This document shows, one piece after another, positions 12,053 through 23,673 of a stretch of DNA of 64,000 bases. This DNA is from Begonia masoniana. Lineage: Eukaryota > Streptophyta > Magnoliopsida > Cucurbitales > Begoniaceae. The translations under genes and the position numbers were made by a program. The stretch lies in NCBI GenBank assembly GCA_022432975.1, contig CM039509.1, positions 18,737,760 through 18,801,759 of the forward strand, written 5' to 3'. The notes below the pieces were generated by a model. It did no database searches. It saw nothing but the letters and a program-made list of their open reading frames with translations, and was not told the DNA's origin. How positions within the stretch are numbered: position 1 is the stretch's first letter; the number at the start of each line of letters is the position of its first letter.

Positions 12053-13499
12053 CCTAGCTTGGAGAAAATCGGATGGAAGAATCGCCTAGAGAGCTCTGCT
12101 GCTTGAGCTGAATACCGAGAGGGGAGAGTAGGGAAAGAGTGGCGGCTACAGTGCATTAAATCCAAAATCCCTTTCCTTAAATACGTTATCCACTTTTAAA
12201 ATTTTTAATTACCCTAATGCCCTTGTCTAGTCATCCATTAACCCTACTTTCATTATTGCTAAAAAGTGTGCCATTAATAAAAAAAAATATAGAATTGGTT
12301 TGATAGATCATCATTATTGGTTCGAGCCTGTCTAGGCCTAGATAAAGTTGAAGTCAAGGCCAATAGTACAAAGTATTATTTGTCATTTGACGGTTCTTTT
12401 CTAATTATTTTTCATTTTGGGTCTAGCAAAAGTTGTTTGAGAAATACATACACAATGATTTCAATTAACTTTTGAGTCGCAATTTTACGTAGATCATGGT
12501 GCATGTTTCTCCATACGAGACCAATGACTATCTCAACCAAACCATTCGGTCCACGACCATCTTGTTCTGGCCTAATTTTAATACAGACTTAATAAACTTT
12601 ATTCAATGGAGATCGTTGTGTTGTTTCTCAATACAAGACCATATGACTCTATCTCAACCTAATCATTCGACTTGAGGTCAACAGACTGGTTCAAGACCTA
12701 CCTATTCTAGCTTGATTTTGAACCAGATCTAACAAACTTAATTCAACAATGCACCATTTTAAAAGTGGGCCACAAACACAGTGCCCAATTTGCACCAATT
12801 TTTATGTTTTTCATACTTGTCACTGCAGTATACAAGGTTTATGTAATGCATCAATCTCTGAACTAACAAACAAGGGAATCTTGTATTATGGATTTCATTG
12901 TATCAATGTTAGTATTCCCAGCTACTCATTTAATTTATTCCCAAAATACAAGGTTTATGTAATGCAACTCATACAAAATTATACCGAGTAAATCAAAAAA
13001 TAAATTAAAATGAAATAGGAGTCTACTAAATACAATGAATTAAGATCATACATATATGACCATCATTATGATAAAATTAATTGTTCTTCATTTAACGGAT
13101 ATTATAAGAACAATATAATTTTATCTGGTCCAGTCCTATATAATCATATCATATAAAATACAATCACTTTATGTCACTACATATATTGTCGGGATATGAC
13201 TATACGTTCTCAACGAAATGAACTGTATTTATGACTTTATTAATTTAAAGATCATTTACTTCAAATATAAGTCATGGACTATTATAATTATTTCTTTTTA
13301 AATTTAATCTCACATATATCAACATATATGTATTTTAATATTGCACAAATAATCGAGGATTTTTCTTTGAATTTATAAAGCATATCGAATAATACAAACA
13401 TAAAAATTAATCATAAAATTTATTTATTAATTACAGTAATAAAAATGTTCATAACATTTGCTTGTTGGGCACATTATTCCCAACATTAGCTAACCTCAT
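12053..13499. other. Gene-free spacer; LTR-like start then AT-rich sequence
   Basis: 12053-12170 weakly resembles the LTR sequence just before it (GCCGAGAG / GGCGGCTACAGTG blocks), so gypsy C may have landed in a related LTR. 12231-13499 is AT-rich with a repeated phrase CAAGGTTTATGTAATGCA (12832-12849 and 12949-12966). No domain, RNA gene or promoter was recognised. Confidence 0.4.
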
Positions 13500-13504
13500 A
13501 ACAG

Positions 13505-14172
13505 GAGTTTCTCAACGTTTATGCAAAGGTATTTCGAGTTAGGTTTGCGGCATGACATTCGCAGATAGGTTAGAGCTCTGCAACCTCAATATTTGCGTCA
13601 AGCTATTAACTTGGCAAAATTAATGGAAGATAAAATCAACGATAGAGAAAATAAATAATCAGTAGGTAAATCTACCTACTTTCAGACATTAAAAATTCAA
13701 CCAGCTGATAAATAGCTAACGCCAGTACAAGATACGTCAAATGTTAACTCCACTCTTTTGAATGTTAAGTCGTCTGCTTTACCAGTTAAGCGGTTAACTT
13801 CAGTGCAGATGTTAGAAAGAAGGGAGAAAGGATTATGCTATAATTGTGATGAAAAGTTTGTTAAGAATCATAGATGTAAATCGAAGCTGTTTTTGCTGAT
13901 GTTAGATGATGATTTGGAAGAAAGTCTCGGCCGCAATATTAAATTTGTGGATCAACAAAATTTGGAGCAAAGAGGATTCTGCCACACCCAAGATTAGCTT
14001 CCATGTGCTAGCAGGTCGACATTGCCCTTGCACACTTAAGTTTCCAGGAATAGTGGCCAGCAAACTTATTCAAATTTTAGTGGATGGAGGATCTACACAT
14101 AACTTCATTCAAGATAGGGTTGTCAAGAAACTCAATACGCTATGCAACCATCTAGACAATTTAAGGTCATGA
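13505..14172 (+). pseudogene. Gag end and protease of Reina-like remnant
   Basis: The stretch from 13505 has gag-like sequence. 13758-13997 holds the zinc knuckle (GLCYNCDEKFVKNHRC) preceded by RREK. The protease follows in another frame, with LVDGGSTHNFIQ near 14075-14112, where plant families usually have DxGxTHNF. A deletion then removes the protease-RT linker: only about 120 bases separate protease from mid-RT sequence. Confidence 0.75.
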
Positions 14173-14176
14173 TTGG

Positions 14177-15310
14177 TTGTGGAGAGGAGTTAACTTATGC
14201 TGCCTGTTGCATCAGTTGAAAAGGATGCAAGGTACAGGGGATGTTATTCAGTTTTATCAATTGACTACTATTGCAGCAGAATTTTCTGAGTCTCCACTCA
14301 CAACACCAGCTGCAATTCAACAAGTTCTACATAAATATGATTTGTGGGGAGCTACAATTTTCAGCAAAATTGATTTGTGTGCCGAATATCACCAAATCAG
14401 AATGTGTTCTGAAGATATAAAGAAAACAGTGAGACCATTATGAATTTTTGGTTATGCCTTTTGGGTTGACGAATGCATCGGCGACTTTTCAAGGAATAAT
14501 GAACACAATTCTTAAGTCTTTTTTAAGGAAATTTGTAGTGGTATTCTTTGAGGACATCCTTATTTACAACAAAGGTCAAGAAGATCATACCATGCATATG
14601 GAGGAGGTTCTGGGTTGTTTGGAGAAGAATCAATTTTATGCTAAGCGAAGCAAATGTATTTTGCCTCAGCATTCTATCAATTATTTGGGCTTTGTGGTTT
14701 CGGCTGCTAGTGTTCAACCATAAGCTGATAAAATTGTTGTTATTCTGCAGTGACCCATTCCTCAGTCAATTAAGCAATTTTGAAGTTTCCTTGAGTTAAC
14801 GGAGTATTACAGAAAGTTTGTTAAGAATTATGGTTCAATTGTTGGATTGTTAACAAATTTATTACAAAAAGACGCTTTTATGTGGGAAAGAGAGGCTGGT
14901 CTGGCTTTTTCCAGGCCATGACGTCGACCTCGGTTTTGATGTTACTAGATTTTTCTAAACAATTTGTTTTAGAATTAGATGCCAGTGGTTTAGGCATTTG
15001 TGTTCTATTGCAGCAAGGTCATTCAATATCATACTTTAATAAGAAGTTGACTCCACGTGTGCAAAAAGCTAGCACGTATGTGCGTGAGATGTTTGCAGTG
15101 CTGGAGGCGGTGAAGAAATCTGTTAGGCAGCCATTTTGTTATTAGAACATATCAGAAGAGTATCAAGGAGCGTATGACTCAAAAGATACAAACTCCGGAA
15201 CAAGAAGTATTTTTCATTAAATTTTGTTGGGTTACGATTTTAAGATTGTTTATAATCCACGGAATTCTAATAATGTTGCTATTGCTTTATGAAGACAAGG
15301 AGAGGTACTT
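14177..15310 (+). pseudogene. RT and RNase H remnant
   Basis: 14290-14443 carries ATIFSKIDLCAEYHQIRM, 14448-14723 carries PFGLTNASATFQGIMN and the catalytic box as VVFFEDILIY. The first Asp of the invariant pair is Glu here, which should kill RT activity. 14882-15145 carries RNase H (FVLELDASGLGICVLLQQG). Stops at 14441 and 14721 and frame changes break the segment. Confidence 0.8.
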
Positions 15311-15324
15311 GTTTCAGATTAAGT

Positions 15325-16765
15325 AAATTCTTTGTTTGCACTGACTCAGCTTCATTGTCAGCTGTTGGATAAAATTAGACAGGAAACATTGGAGTTGGGT
15401 GATTTACGAGATCTGGCAGAAGCTATCAGGAAGAAGCCTAGTGATTTTTCTCATTTTAAACTTCTTCTTGGTTTTATTCTGCATAAAAATAGAATCAAGC
15501 TAAGTGTCGACTCTGTGTATAAGAATGACATTATTAAGGAGATGCATTCCACGTTACTTGGTGGTTATAATGGAGTAGATATAACGGCAGCATGAGTGAA
15601 AGCTTAGTTTACATGGTCAGGTTTATACAAGGATGTTAAGCATTTCGTACAGACTTGTTTAGTTTGTCAACAAATTAAATATGATAATAGGAAGCCAGGA
15701 GGTTTGCTTCAACCATTAGAAATTCCCGCTTAGCTTTGTGAAGAATTGTCTATGGACTTTATTACAGGGTTGTCATTATCGTATGAGTTTTCGGCTACTC
15801 TGGTGGTTGTTGATGACTATCAAAATTGACCCATTTTGTTCATTTAAAATGCTCATTTACTGCTGTTAAAGTAGCAGAGGTTTTTGCTCAGAACATATGT
15901 AAGTTGCATGGCATACGAAGATCGTTATTGAGTGACAGAGATCCGATCTTCATGAGTAAGTTTTGGCGAGAATTGCTTGAACTTAGCGGCAAAACGTTGC
16001 GATTTAGTAGTGCTTATCTTATCATCCTCAAACGGAGGTAGTTAATCGGATTTTAGAACAATATTTATGTTGTTTTGTTATGTATTTTCCGATGAGTTGG
16101 TTTAAATTTTTACATTGGGCGGAGTTATCTTACAATACCAGCATTCATTCATCAACGGGTATGTCCCCATTTGAGGCCGTTTATGGTCGGCCACCACCAA
16201 ATGATTCCTTATCAATTGGGCGCTACTAGTATTGAAGCAGTAAAAGAGAATTTGAAGACTAAAGATAGAGTTTTGCAGAATTTAAAAGATCATTTACAAA
16301 GATCACAGCATCACTTGAAGCAACACAATCGGATAAAAGTAGGAGAGACGTTCAGTTTAAGGTTGGTGATTCATTTTTGTTAAATTACAACAGTATATAC
16401 AGACGTCTTTATTGGTGTGCCCTTTCTTGAAGTCTTAAAACAAATTGGACAAGTTTCATATAAATTAAAATTACAGCAAGAGGCTAAAATCCATGATGTT
16501 TTTCATGTTTCCTTGCTCAAGGAGTTTAAAAGTGATAGTTCAATTCATGATTCTCCTCAACCTATGCAATTTGTGGATGATCACCATTTGGTGGAGCCTG
16601 TAGCCATTTTAAACACCATACGTAAGAAATGTGGTGGTACATTGGAGGTTCAACTTTTAGTGCAGTGGTAGGGATTTCCTTTAGAAGATACGTCTTTTGT
16701 GTTTTTAAAGGAATTTGTGAAAGTTTATCCTCACTTTAACCTTGAGGACGAGGTTACTCTTTAAG
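15325..16765 (+). pseudogene. Integrase and chromodomain-like end of Reina-like remnant
   Basis: Integrase zinc domain residues (FVQTCLVCQQIKYDN) lie near 15640-15690. The first Asp is in LSMDFITGLSLSYEF near 15750 and the second in SLLSDRDPIFMSKFW near 15922. 16417-16671 has KIHDVFHVSLLKEF and a chromodomain-like VQLLVQW, interrupted by a stop at 16669. The protein would have ended FNLEDEVTL just before the purine tract. Multiple in-frame stops mark it as dead. Confidence 0.8.
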
Positions 16766-16775
16766 AGGATGGCAA

Positions 16776-17035
16776 TGTTATGAGCAAGAGGAGCGATGAG
16801 GCGAAGGAGTTAGCTGAACAAGTAGCTGAAGCTATAATAGAAGCTGATGACAAAAATGAAAGAGCTGCAAGAGTTATGATGAAGCCAAGCTGGCTTAATG
16901 ATTACGTGTAAATGATATAACTGTCATAACAGATTGTAAGCAGTATAAAATCAGATGAAATGAGAATAAGAATTTAGAAAATCAAATCAGTTTTTCTCAT
17001 TTCCACCTCATTTTTTCTTTGGTTATTATTTTTCA
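16776..17035 (+). mobile_element. 3' LTR of Reina-like remnant (260 bp)
   Basis: Begins TGTTATGAGC right after the purine tract AGAGGATGGCAA and ends TTATTTTTCA. The TG...CA ends and the position after the polyprotein stop support the call. The 5' partner is not in the window. Confidence 0.7.
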
Positions 17036-18079
17036 GTAACATGTACTCTCTTATTTTACTCTCCTAAAAAATTTTGTAACGTGTCAAATAATTATTAATA
17101 CAATAAATATAATAAAATATAAAAAATAACGGGTAATTATCGATTTGAACCCTGTACTATACACGTTTTTTCAATTCGCCCCCTGTACTAAAAAAACTGT
17201 CAAATCGAAACATGTACTTTGATTTTTTTATCAGTTTAGACCTTCTATTATCAATTTCATTAATCACTCATTTAAAAAATTATTAAACGATTTTGGATTT
17301 AGTTGCAATTTTTACCACATGTTTACTACTTAATGAGAAAATAATCTGAAAAGTTTTGTAATTTTTTAACACATGTACGATTTATTGTAATTTTATTTTA
17401 GTATTTTATAAAACTATTATAATAAATCATACAAATTTTATAAAATCACGAAACGTTTTTTATTATCTACCCATGATATGTTGAACATGTGGAAAAGTTT
17501 TCAAATAAATCAAATATCGTTTGGTATTTTTTTTTAAATTAATTTATAAAGTAAAGAAGAAATTGAGATTAATTTAAAAACTATCAAACGATATTGGATT
17601 TATTTGAAACTTTTGTCACCTGTTCATCACATTATGGGTAGATAATAAAAAAATTGTCGTAATTTTTTAAAAGTTGTATGATTTATTATAATATGTTTAT
17701 AAAATACTAAAATAAAATTACAATAAATCGTACATATGTTAAAAAATCAAGAAACTTTTCCGGTTATCTTCTCATTAAGCAGTGAATATGTGGTAAAAAT
17801 TTCAATTCAATCCAAGATCGTTTGGTAATTTTTTAGATGGGGGTTTAATGAAATTGTTGATAGAAAGTCTAAACTAATAACAAAATCAAAGTACAGGGTT
17901 CGATTTGACGGTTTTTTTAGTACAGGGGGCGAATTGAAAAAACGTGTATAGTACAGAGTTCAAATCTATAATTACCCAAAAATAATTTATTATATTAAAA
18001 TTGCACTTTAATTATACCAATAATTATTTGACACGTCAGTAAATTTTTCAAAATAGTAAAATGAGACAGTACATGTAAC
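17036..18079. mobile_element. MITE with about 65-bp imperfect TIRs, interrupted
   Basis: 17036-17100 (GTAACATGTACTCTCTTATT...) is repeated inverted at about 18015-18079. The two arms share the TGACACGTTA / CGTGTCAAATAATTATT blocks. The interior is taken over by the Mutator-type element at 17131-17977. No protein is encoded and the family was not recognised. Confidence 0.55.
17131..17977. mobile_element. Mutator-type foldback MITE (847 bp)
   Basis: Ends are GGGTAATTAT and ATAATTACCC. The two halves are complementary almost throughout, with arms of about 420 bp that include CAATTCGCCCCCTGTACT and its complement. Flanks AAAAATAAC (17122-17130) and AAAAATAAT (17978-17986) form a 9-bp TSD with one mismatch, the size made by Mutator transposases. 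It encodes no protein and would need a transposase in trans. Confidence 0.85.
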
Positions 18080-18477
18080 ATTATTCATTTTTTTAGGTTC
18101 TTGTCATAGTTGAGTTTTGGGAGGGGGCAAGTTACCTAAGGAAGCAATTTATTTAATTAAGTAAAGTTTTATTTTATTTTGGTGGTTACGACTATGAGGA
18201 CTCTTTTTATATATTTTTTGGATGAGAATATATTATAGTTAGCACCTTTATTTTGTTCACAGTTAATACATCTATTTGATGACCATAACGGTGGAATCAA
18301 ACTTTTTTTTAGAGAAGGTCATATCAAACTTTTTTTTAGAGAAGGTCATATCGTTCTGGCCAAACTTGTATTGCAGTCCACTAGTGGGGGTAAAAAGAGA
18401 TAATAATTTTGATTTATTAAATTCAAAATTTTGGACAATTGTTTATGTTCTGTTTGAGACTGGCATATGAACAATGT
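18080..18477. other. AT-rich spacer with a short tandem duplication
   Basis: No gene seen. 18296-18353 holds a 26-base unit (AAACTTTTTTTTAGAGAAGG...) repeated twice. The 3' edge AATGT (18473-18477) is the left TSD of the copia element. Confidence 0.5.
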
Positions 18478-18702
18478 CGTTGAAAAACATAGCTCTCTAA
18501 TGTGAACAATAGAGAACAGACAGAATGAGAGAAACGAAGGAGAAGGAGAAGAAGAAGAAGGCGGCGATAATTAATGCTGCAATAGTGAATTGAAAGAAAT
18601 CGTTTTTTACATGTATATACCCAAGACAGTAATGATGAAATGTAATGAAAACTGAAAAATGAATAGTGAACTGAAAATGAATAGTGAGTGTGTGTTCTAA
18701 TA
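18478..18702 (-). mobile_element. 3' LTR of the copia derivative
   Basis: About 90% alike by eye to 56918-57126, sharing the GAGAACAG/AATGAGAGAAACGAAG, GGCGATAATTAATG and GTGAGTGTGTGTTCTAATA blocks. On the minus strand it is preceded by the purine tract GCTCTTGAAGGGGGA (18703-18717). Confidence 0.85.
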
Positions 18703-19180
18703 TCCCCCTTCAAGAGCAAGGTCGAGGGCTGAAGATCTTGGATAAGAACATGTTGAATGTCGTTGGCGAGAGAGGCTTCGTGAGAGCGTCAGCGAGCTAG
18801 TTGGATGAAGGAGTGAACTTGACTGAGAATTGCTTGTGAAACACCATTTTCCAGTCGAAATGAAAATCAATCTCGACGTATTTGGATTTTGAATGTAGTA
18901 CCGGATTGGAGGCCAGATAGGTGGCACTCAAGTTATTGCATAGTATGAGAGGCGCTATGGAAGAAGGAAAACCAAGATCCTGTAAGAGCGACTGTAGCTA
19001 GAGAACTTCAGCGACACCATTTGCAACACTGTGATATTCTGATTCCGTGCTAGAGCACGATACAACCTTTTGTTTGGTAGATGACCAGGAGATAAGGTTT
19101 GTGCCGAGAAGAATACAGAACCCACTGGTGTTTTTCCGATCATCTGGACAGGAGGCCCAATCAGCGTCCGTATAACATAT
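18703..19180 (-). pseudogene. Copia RNase H C-terminal part
   Basis: The minus strand encodes [15 protein letters not shown], a Cys-Ile-Leu-Leu-Gly segment, [34 protein letters not shown] and LADALTKPLS. These are the order and motifs of copia RNase H next to the 3' LTR. In-frame stops and at least one frameshift are present, including a TAG where the family has Gln before LADALT. It is joined directly to gag sequence at about 19180, which marks the internal deletion. Confidence 0.8.
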
Positions 19181-19486
19181 GAGGTCACAAAGGGGTTGTA
19201 CTCACTACTTAAACCTCTCAAAAAATAAAGAAGTTGATCTTGATACGGGACACTTTGGTCGATTACAGCAAGAGTGCTGCAGATAGATGTAAGTTTGTGT
19301 ATGTAAGCGGCAACCGAGACGCTATATTTGAAAAGACAATGAAGCTAATTTCGGAGGTCAGTGATGTGGGCCAGCGAGGAAGAAGCAAAACGCACGACTA
19401 GAGCCATCTAGACTGCACTGGCGGTGGTAAATGCGACAAATTGGGGCAGCAAGTCCTCTGACATTGAGGAGAAGATCCAGCTTAGT
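19181..19486 (-). pseudogene. Copia gag, distal part
   Basis: Minus-strand sequence encodes a UBN2-type gag: SWIFSSMSEDLLPQFV, LAHITDLRN, LHCLFKYSVSVAAYIHKL, and [22 protein letters not shown] replaces a Trp or Gln codon twice. The proximal part lies beyond the Cassandra insertion, at 55601-55708 and 56748-56898. Confidence 0.75.
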
Positions 19487-19693
19487 ATAAGTGTGATGAC
19501 TCAAATGTGTATAGGGCAAACCTTGGGACCTAAGCCGAGTGTAGGCAAATTTTGAACTCGAGTATAGGCAAATCCCGGGTCATAAAGAGGGGGTCGTCAC
19601 AATCCCACATCGCTTGGGGAAGTATATGGAAATGAAACATATGTAATGAAACGCTCTCAAAAATAGTAAGACGCGTTTTGGAGCACAATTGGC

Positions 19694-19775
19694 AACGGAT
19701 CCAATAAGAACTCCGAAGTTAATAGTGCTCCAGTGAGAGCAGTACCATGTTGGGTTACCGACCGGGAAGTCCTCG
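19694..19775 (+). other. 5S rRNA-like segment in Cassandra LTR
   Basis: The stretch CGGATCCAATAAGAACTCCG, then AAGTTAA.AGTGCTCCAGTGAG and ACCGGGAAGTCCTCG follows plant 5S rRNA from mid-molecule to its end, including box A-like, intermediate and box C-like control regions. In Cassandra these sequences lie in the LTR. It is not a 5S gene: both ends of the 120-nt molecule are missing. Confidence 0.88.
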
Positions 19776-20274
19776 CCAAACAAAGCCGTGAGGGGAAGAA
19801 ATTGGGCTACGGCCCAATCCCTAGAGCAAAAAATATCTTACTATGAAAATTGATCGTTATAAATGGTATCAGAGCTTGTACCCAACCGAAAATATGACAA
19901 ATGAGGACGTTAGACCCCCGAGGGGGAGTGATTGTGATGACCCAAATGTGTACGTATGAGCACGACTACGAGAAAAATCTCAGGTTGCGGGGCAAACCTC
20001 GAGACCTAAGCCAAGTGTAGGGAAATCCCAGACTCGAGTATAGTGTAACACCCGGTTTTACGGGATTAAAAAATTTCCATTATATAATGGCATTTTTGTA
20101 AATGTGTCAAATTAAATCCGTTTTGCGAACGAAAAGTTTTAATAGAGCCCTAGTAATAAATTGGAATTATTGGTGAAATATGAAAGTCTAGGAAAATGAA
20201 TCGTTAGCTAAATAACGAAATAAGTAACGAAACAAAAGGAAAATCAGATGGAGGGGCTAAAGGGGTCATTTGGC

Positions 20275-20286
20275 ATTTAAATAGGC
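20275..20286 (+). promoter_or_regulatory. Likely TATA element of LTR A
   Basis: ATTTAAATAGGC is followed about 25-30 bases on by a CT-rich stretch typical of plant transcript starts, and an exon-like leader ends at CTAG/GTAAGG (20456). The same block occurs in the 3' LTR at about 52229-52240. Confidence 0.5.
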
Positions 20287-20583
20287 AAAAGCTTCTTTCT
20301 TCCTCAACACTTCACGAAAATCCTCTCTGCTTTCCACGAAAAGCTCCAGAGAGCTTTGCGACATTTTCCCTCCCTCACGCGTTCTCTCTCCTGGCAACCG
20401 AAACTCTTCCTCCGGCGACTCGTTCTTCACGTTTCCTTCTCCAAACGACACTCTAGGTAAGGTTCTATGCTTTTGGAAAGTTTATTCTTGGTTTTCGAGT
20501 GGTTAAACGATTAGGGTTTCGTTAGTTTGGGAGTTTAACGATTTAAACTCGGTTTTAATGACGATGGTTATGAATTGTCATAG

Positions 20584-20628
20584 GTGAACAATGCTCGTGG
20601 AAGGAGCTTGAATTTGCAAGGACGCGAG
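20584..20628 (+). other. 45-nt exon-like block in LTR A
   Basis: Bounded by GTCATAG on the left and GCGAG/GTAAGTC on the right, matching acceptor and donor consensus. A block in the same place exists in every complete gypsy LTR of the window. See the finding on LTR exon-like blocks. Confidence 0.5.
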
Positions 20629-21649
20629 GTAAGTCTTCGTGACTTACTGTGGCCGATAGGCCTATGCCATAAGTCGAGTTCATCGTTGAGGATTTTGGAG
20701 TCATGTATGTTTTTATACTTTGGTTGGGTAGTTTAGGATTAGAGTTTTTATAGATTATGTTTGCTATGTTTTGATGGTACTCATGCTTTATGTTTACATT
20801 ATGTCTTTTCTGTACATGCATCACGCTCTTTCAAAATAGCATGAAAATTGATTTCTACACGTGTTTAAGAAAATAAATGAATTAAAGAAACGAATGTACG
20901 TAATTTGGTCACGACGGGGTGGGGTTCAGACATGGCTGTTTACGGATGGAATCATGTTTTCCCCCTGGTAGATAGAAAGGGTTGTCTAACCGCCAGACGT
21001 GCCCTCTCCATCTGGTGAGAGTTAGACCTCGGTGACATTCTGTTCTGTAATGAAACGATGAAAAAGTCTGCATGATTTATGAACCGCATATGCACAACAT
21101 ACATTTGCATTTACGAAACATACTGAGCCTTTAGCTCACAGTTGTCTTTATGGTGTAGGTGATTTTGATACAGGTGAGGATAAGATTCTTCTACCCGAAG
21201 CTTGATCTGGTTGAAGAAGAATGCCCGTGGAAGTGCGTTGGGTAGTCGGTGCGTATTTGACCCGTGGGGATGTAAGTAAGTGTTTTGAGGATTTTCGGGT
21301 TGTTTTGGGCTGATGGTGGACTAGATAAGAGAATTGTATAGTTGAGACGTTTTAGGATGTTTGGTATCTGGATAGTAGATAAATTGATGTATTGATGTTT
21401 TGGTAAACTCAATTTATAAAATGTTTTGCTAAGTCTTTTATTTAGATTTTTTATGGAAATTGAATGTATAGAGATGAAGTGTTATTTTGATGTTTTCTAG
21501 AAGTTCTTGTTGAAGGGAGTGTAGGTACAGGGGAAAGAATATGAAGGCAGCTCTCTGGACAAAATCCAGAGAGCTAGCCGATCGATCGCCAGGAAGGGGC
21601 GATCGATCGGGTAATGCATGGTTTAAAGTCGGGATTCTATAAATTTTTT

Positions 21650-22140
21650 GTGGTAGTTCAAAGTATGGATGTCGTCCAAAGTATGGATGTCGTCCAAAGT
21701 AGTTGTCTAAAGTGGCAGGGATTCTTATAAGTTTCGGTTAAGTGTTTCTGTAAGAAAGTCATCGTCCAAAGTCTGTGGACGATAAAGTTAAGTTTAGTAT
21801 TCTGGCAGAGAAAGTTATCGTCCAAAGTCTGTGAACGATAAAGTTCAGTTAAGTATTCTGACAGAGAAAGTCATCATCCAAAGTCTGTAGACGATAAAGT
21901 TTCGGTTAAGTGTTTCTGTAAGAAAGTCATCGTCCAAGTCCCATGGACAAATAAGTCCCGTGGACGAATAAGTCCCATGGACGAATAAGTCTCGTGGACG
22001 AATAAAGTCCGTGGACGAATAAAGTCTGTGAGAGAGAATAGTCGTCCATTCTATGGGCGAGAACCGTCGTCCATTCTGGACGATTCTGTGGACGATAATG
22101 TCATCCCTTTTCGTGGACGAATAGGATGAAACCCGAGAGG
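21650..22140 (+). repeat. GTCCA/TGGAC hairpin minisatellite in LTR A
   Basis: Units such as ATCGTCCAAAGTCTGTGGAC pair an 8-base arm with its complement seven bases away and recur with a 30-65-base period. A shorter GTCCCGTGGACGAATAA unit follows (21937-22020). The 3' LTR has the same array at about 53600-54065. Confidence 0.8.
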
Positions 22141-22525
22141 AAATTCATTCCCGTCTGCTTTATAGTCGTCGACTGATTTCTTTACAGAAGCCACGTCGAC
22201 CCCTACTGTACCATTCGTCCAAACCCGATAGAGAGAATTAGCTACCCCTACTGTTTAAATTGAAGAAACCTGAGAGGAAAAATACTGTTCCTTCGATGAA
22301 ACCCGAGAGGAAAAACTTAATTCTCTTCCTGTCTTTATTGTTTTAGCATTGACGCCTAGGTTTAAATTATACTGGGGTTTCCACAATTAGATAGACTTCC
22401 GCTGAATGAGTTAATTGATTTTAAATGAGTAGATTAAGTGAATGAAATGGATTAGATGAAAAGTTCAAAAATTTTATGACATTTATAGGCTTAATATTTC
22501 GGGTAAATTAAGGGTCGTTACAGTT

Positions 22526-22541
22526 ATGGTATCAGAGCCCC
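22526..22541 (+). other. Primer binding site (tRNA-iMet) of gypsy A
   Basis: TGGTATCAGAGCCCCC follows three bases after the LTR end and complements plant initiator Met tRNA. A donor-like CTGTAAGTACG lies 70 bases downstream (from 22608) with acceptor-like TTTATAG near 22675. Confidence 0.85.
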
Positions 22542-22701
22542 CGGGTTTTAAAATCGGTTCTGTAGACTACTCGACTGCACAGCCACTACACGGACACCCT
22601 TCCTCAACTGTAAGTACGTTTAAATGCTTTCTTTGATTTTGATTTCTTAGAATTACTTTGTTTTAACTTTTATAGGAGTTATAAAATAGTTTGAGGTAGA
22701 G

Positions 22702-23652
22702 ATGTCAAGGATGAAGCCCTGGATCGGCGACGGATTTGCTTGACCGTCAAGCTCAGCACATGGACAGTCAGGATCAGCAAATTGAAAGCCTAGTTAACCG
22801 TGAGAATCAAAGGGCCCGGGATATAGTCGTTCCGAACAATCATGGTATGGAGAGGTTCCAAAAGTTACGACCTTCACTATTCAACAATCAATCGTTGGAT
22901 CCCACTATTGCGGAGGAATGGATTCGGACGATGGAAGATATGTTAGCCTACGCGAAGATTGAGAATGGGGAGAAGGTCACATGCGTCACTTTCCACCTGG
23001 CATTGGATGCCTGATTCTGGTGGGATTCTATTAAAGCAAATACAGACGTGACACTGATGAGGTGGGAACGGTTTAAGACTGTGTTCTTTGATAAATACTT
23101 CAACCGTACAGTGAAGGAGGCAAAAAGGGCAGAGTTCACGCAGCTGAAGCAGACTAGTTCGGTTGCGGAATATATTCAGAAATTTGAGGCCTTATCCCGA
23201 TTTGCACCGCGCTTAGTCAGCGATAATGAAGACAAGGTGCAATAGTTTATGGATGGATTAAACCCAGAGATTCAAAAGAGCATTATAGTGTCGGGCGTTT
23301 TAGATGTGCCCTACAAGCCTTGGAGTTTGAGGCTGCTGAACTGACTTGCGTCAAGCCAAGGGAGCCTGCTAAGGGCTGCTTTTGGGAGATTCGGCCTCAA
23401 CCCCGGAATAGAGACTGGCAACAAAAGGGATAATCGCAAGTGCAACAACAAAGGGGCATCAAGAGGCCTTATGAAGGAGGTAATGATCGGGGGAAGGGAA
23501 AGCAAGTGCAAGGGGCTCCTTAGATGCCTTGGTGCTCTAAGTGTCAGAAAGAGTATAGTGGCAAACGCCGAGTGGGCACTAATAAGTGCTATCGGTGCGG
23601 AGAAGTTGGCCATTACGTTAAAGATTGCCCAAAGCCGGGCTGAGATCAGCCA
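22702..23652 (+). pseudogene. Gag of gypsy A
   Basis: Starts at ATG 22702 but shifts frame within 40 bases. The capsid region is recognisable at 22850-23245 ([53 protein letters not shown]), with TGA replacing an Arg codon at 23012 and TAG at 23243. The zinc knuckle CYRCGEVGHYVKDCP near 23590-23640 has all four ligands, but in another frame from the capsid. It is colinear with the gag at 8260-9423 on the other strand. Confidence 0.85.
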
Positions 23653-23673
23653 GGCAGAGATCAGAGGAGAGTC

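Larger units (their letters stand above)
13500..17035 (+). mobile_element. 5'-truncated gypsy chromovirus remnant with short LTR
   Basis: Plus-strand remains run in the order gag end, zinc knuckle, protease, RT, RNase H, integrase, chromodomain-like end, purine tract and a 260-bp LTR. A short LTR and the CYNCDEKF..HRC knuckle are typical of Reina-like chromoviruses; the clade is inferred. The 5' LTR and most of gag are missing, and the frame is broken many times. Confidence 0.8.
20044..22522 (+). mobile_element. 5' LTR of gypsy A
   Basis: Begins TGTAACACCCGG and ends AGGGTCGTTACA. It contains a TATA-like ATTTAAATAGGC (20275-20286), a pyrimidine-rich leader, an exon-like block (20584-20628), GATCGATC palindromes (21581-21610) and a GTCCA/TGGAC hairpin minisatellite (21650-22140). 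It is clearly paired with 51998-54471, with scattered differences and small indels. Confidence 0.92.

Noticed and set aside
19694..19775. True 5S rRNA gene
   Set aside because: Both ends of 5S are missing and the segment is repeated within Cassandra LTRs.
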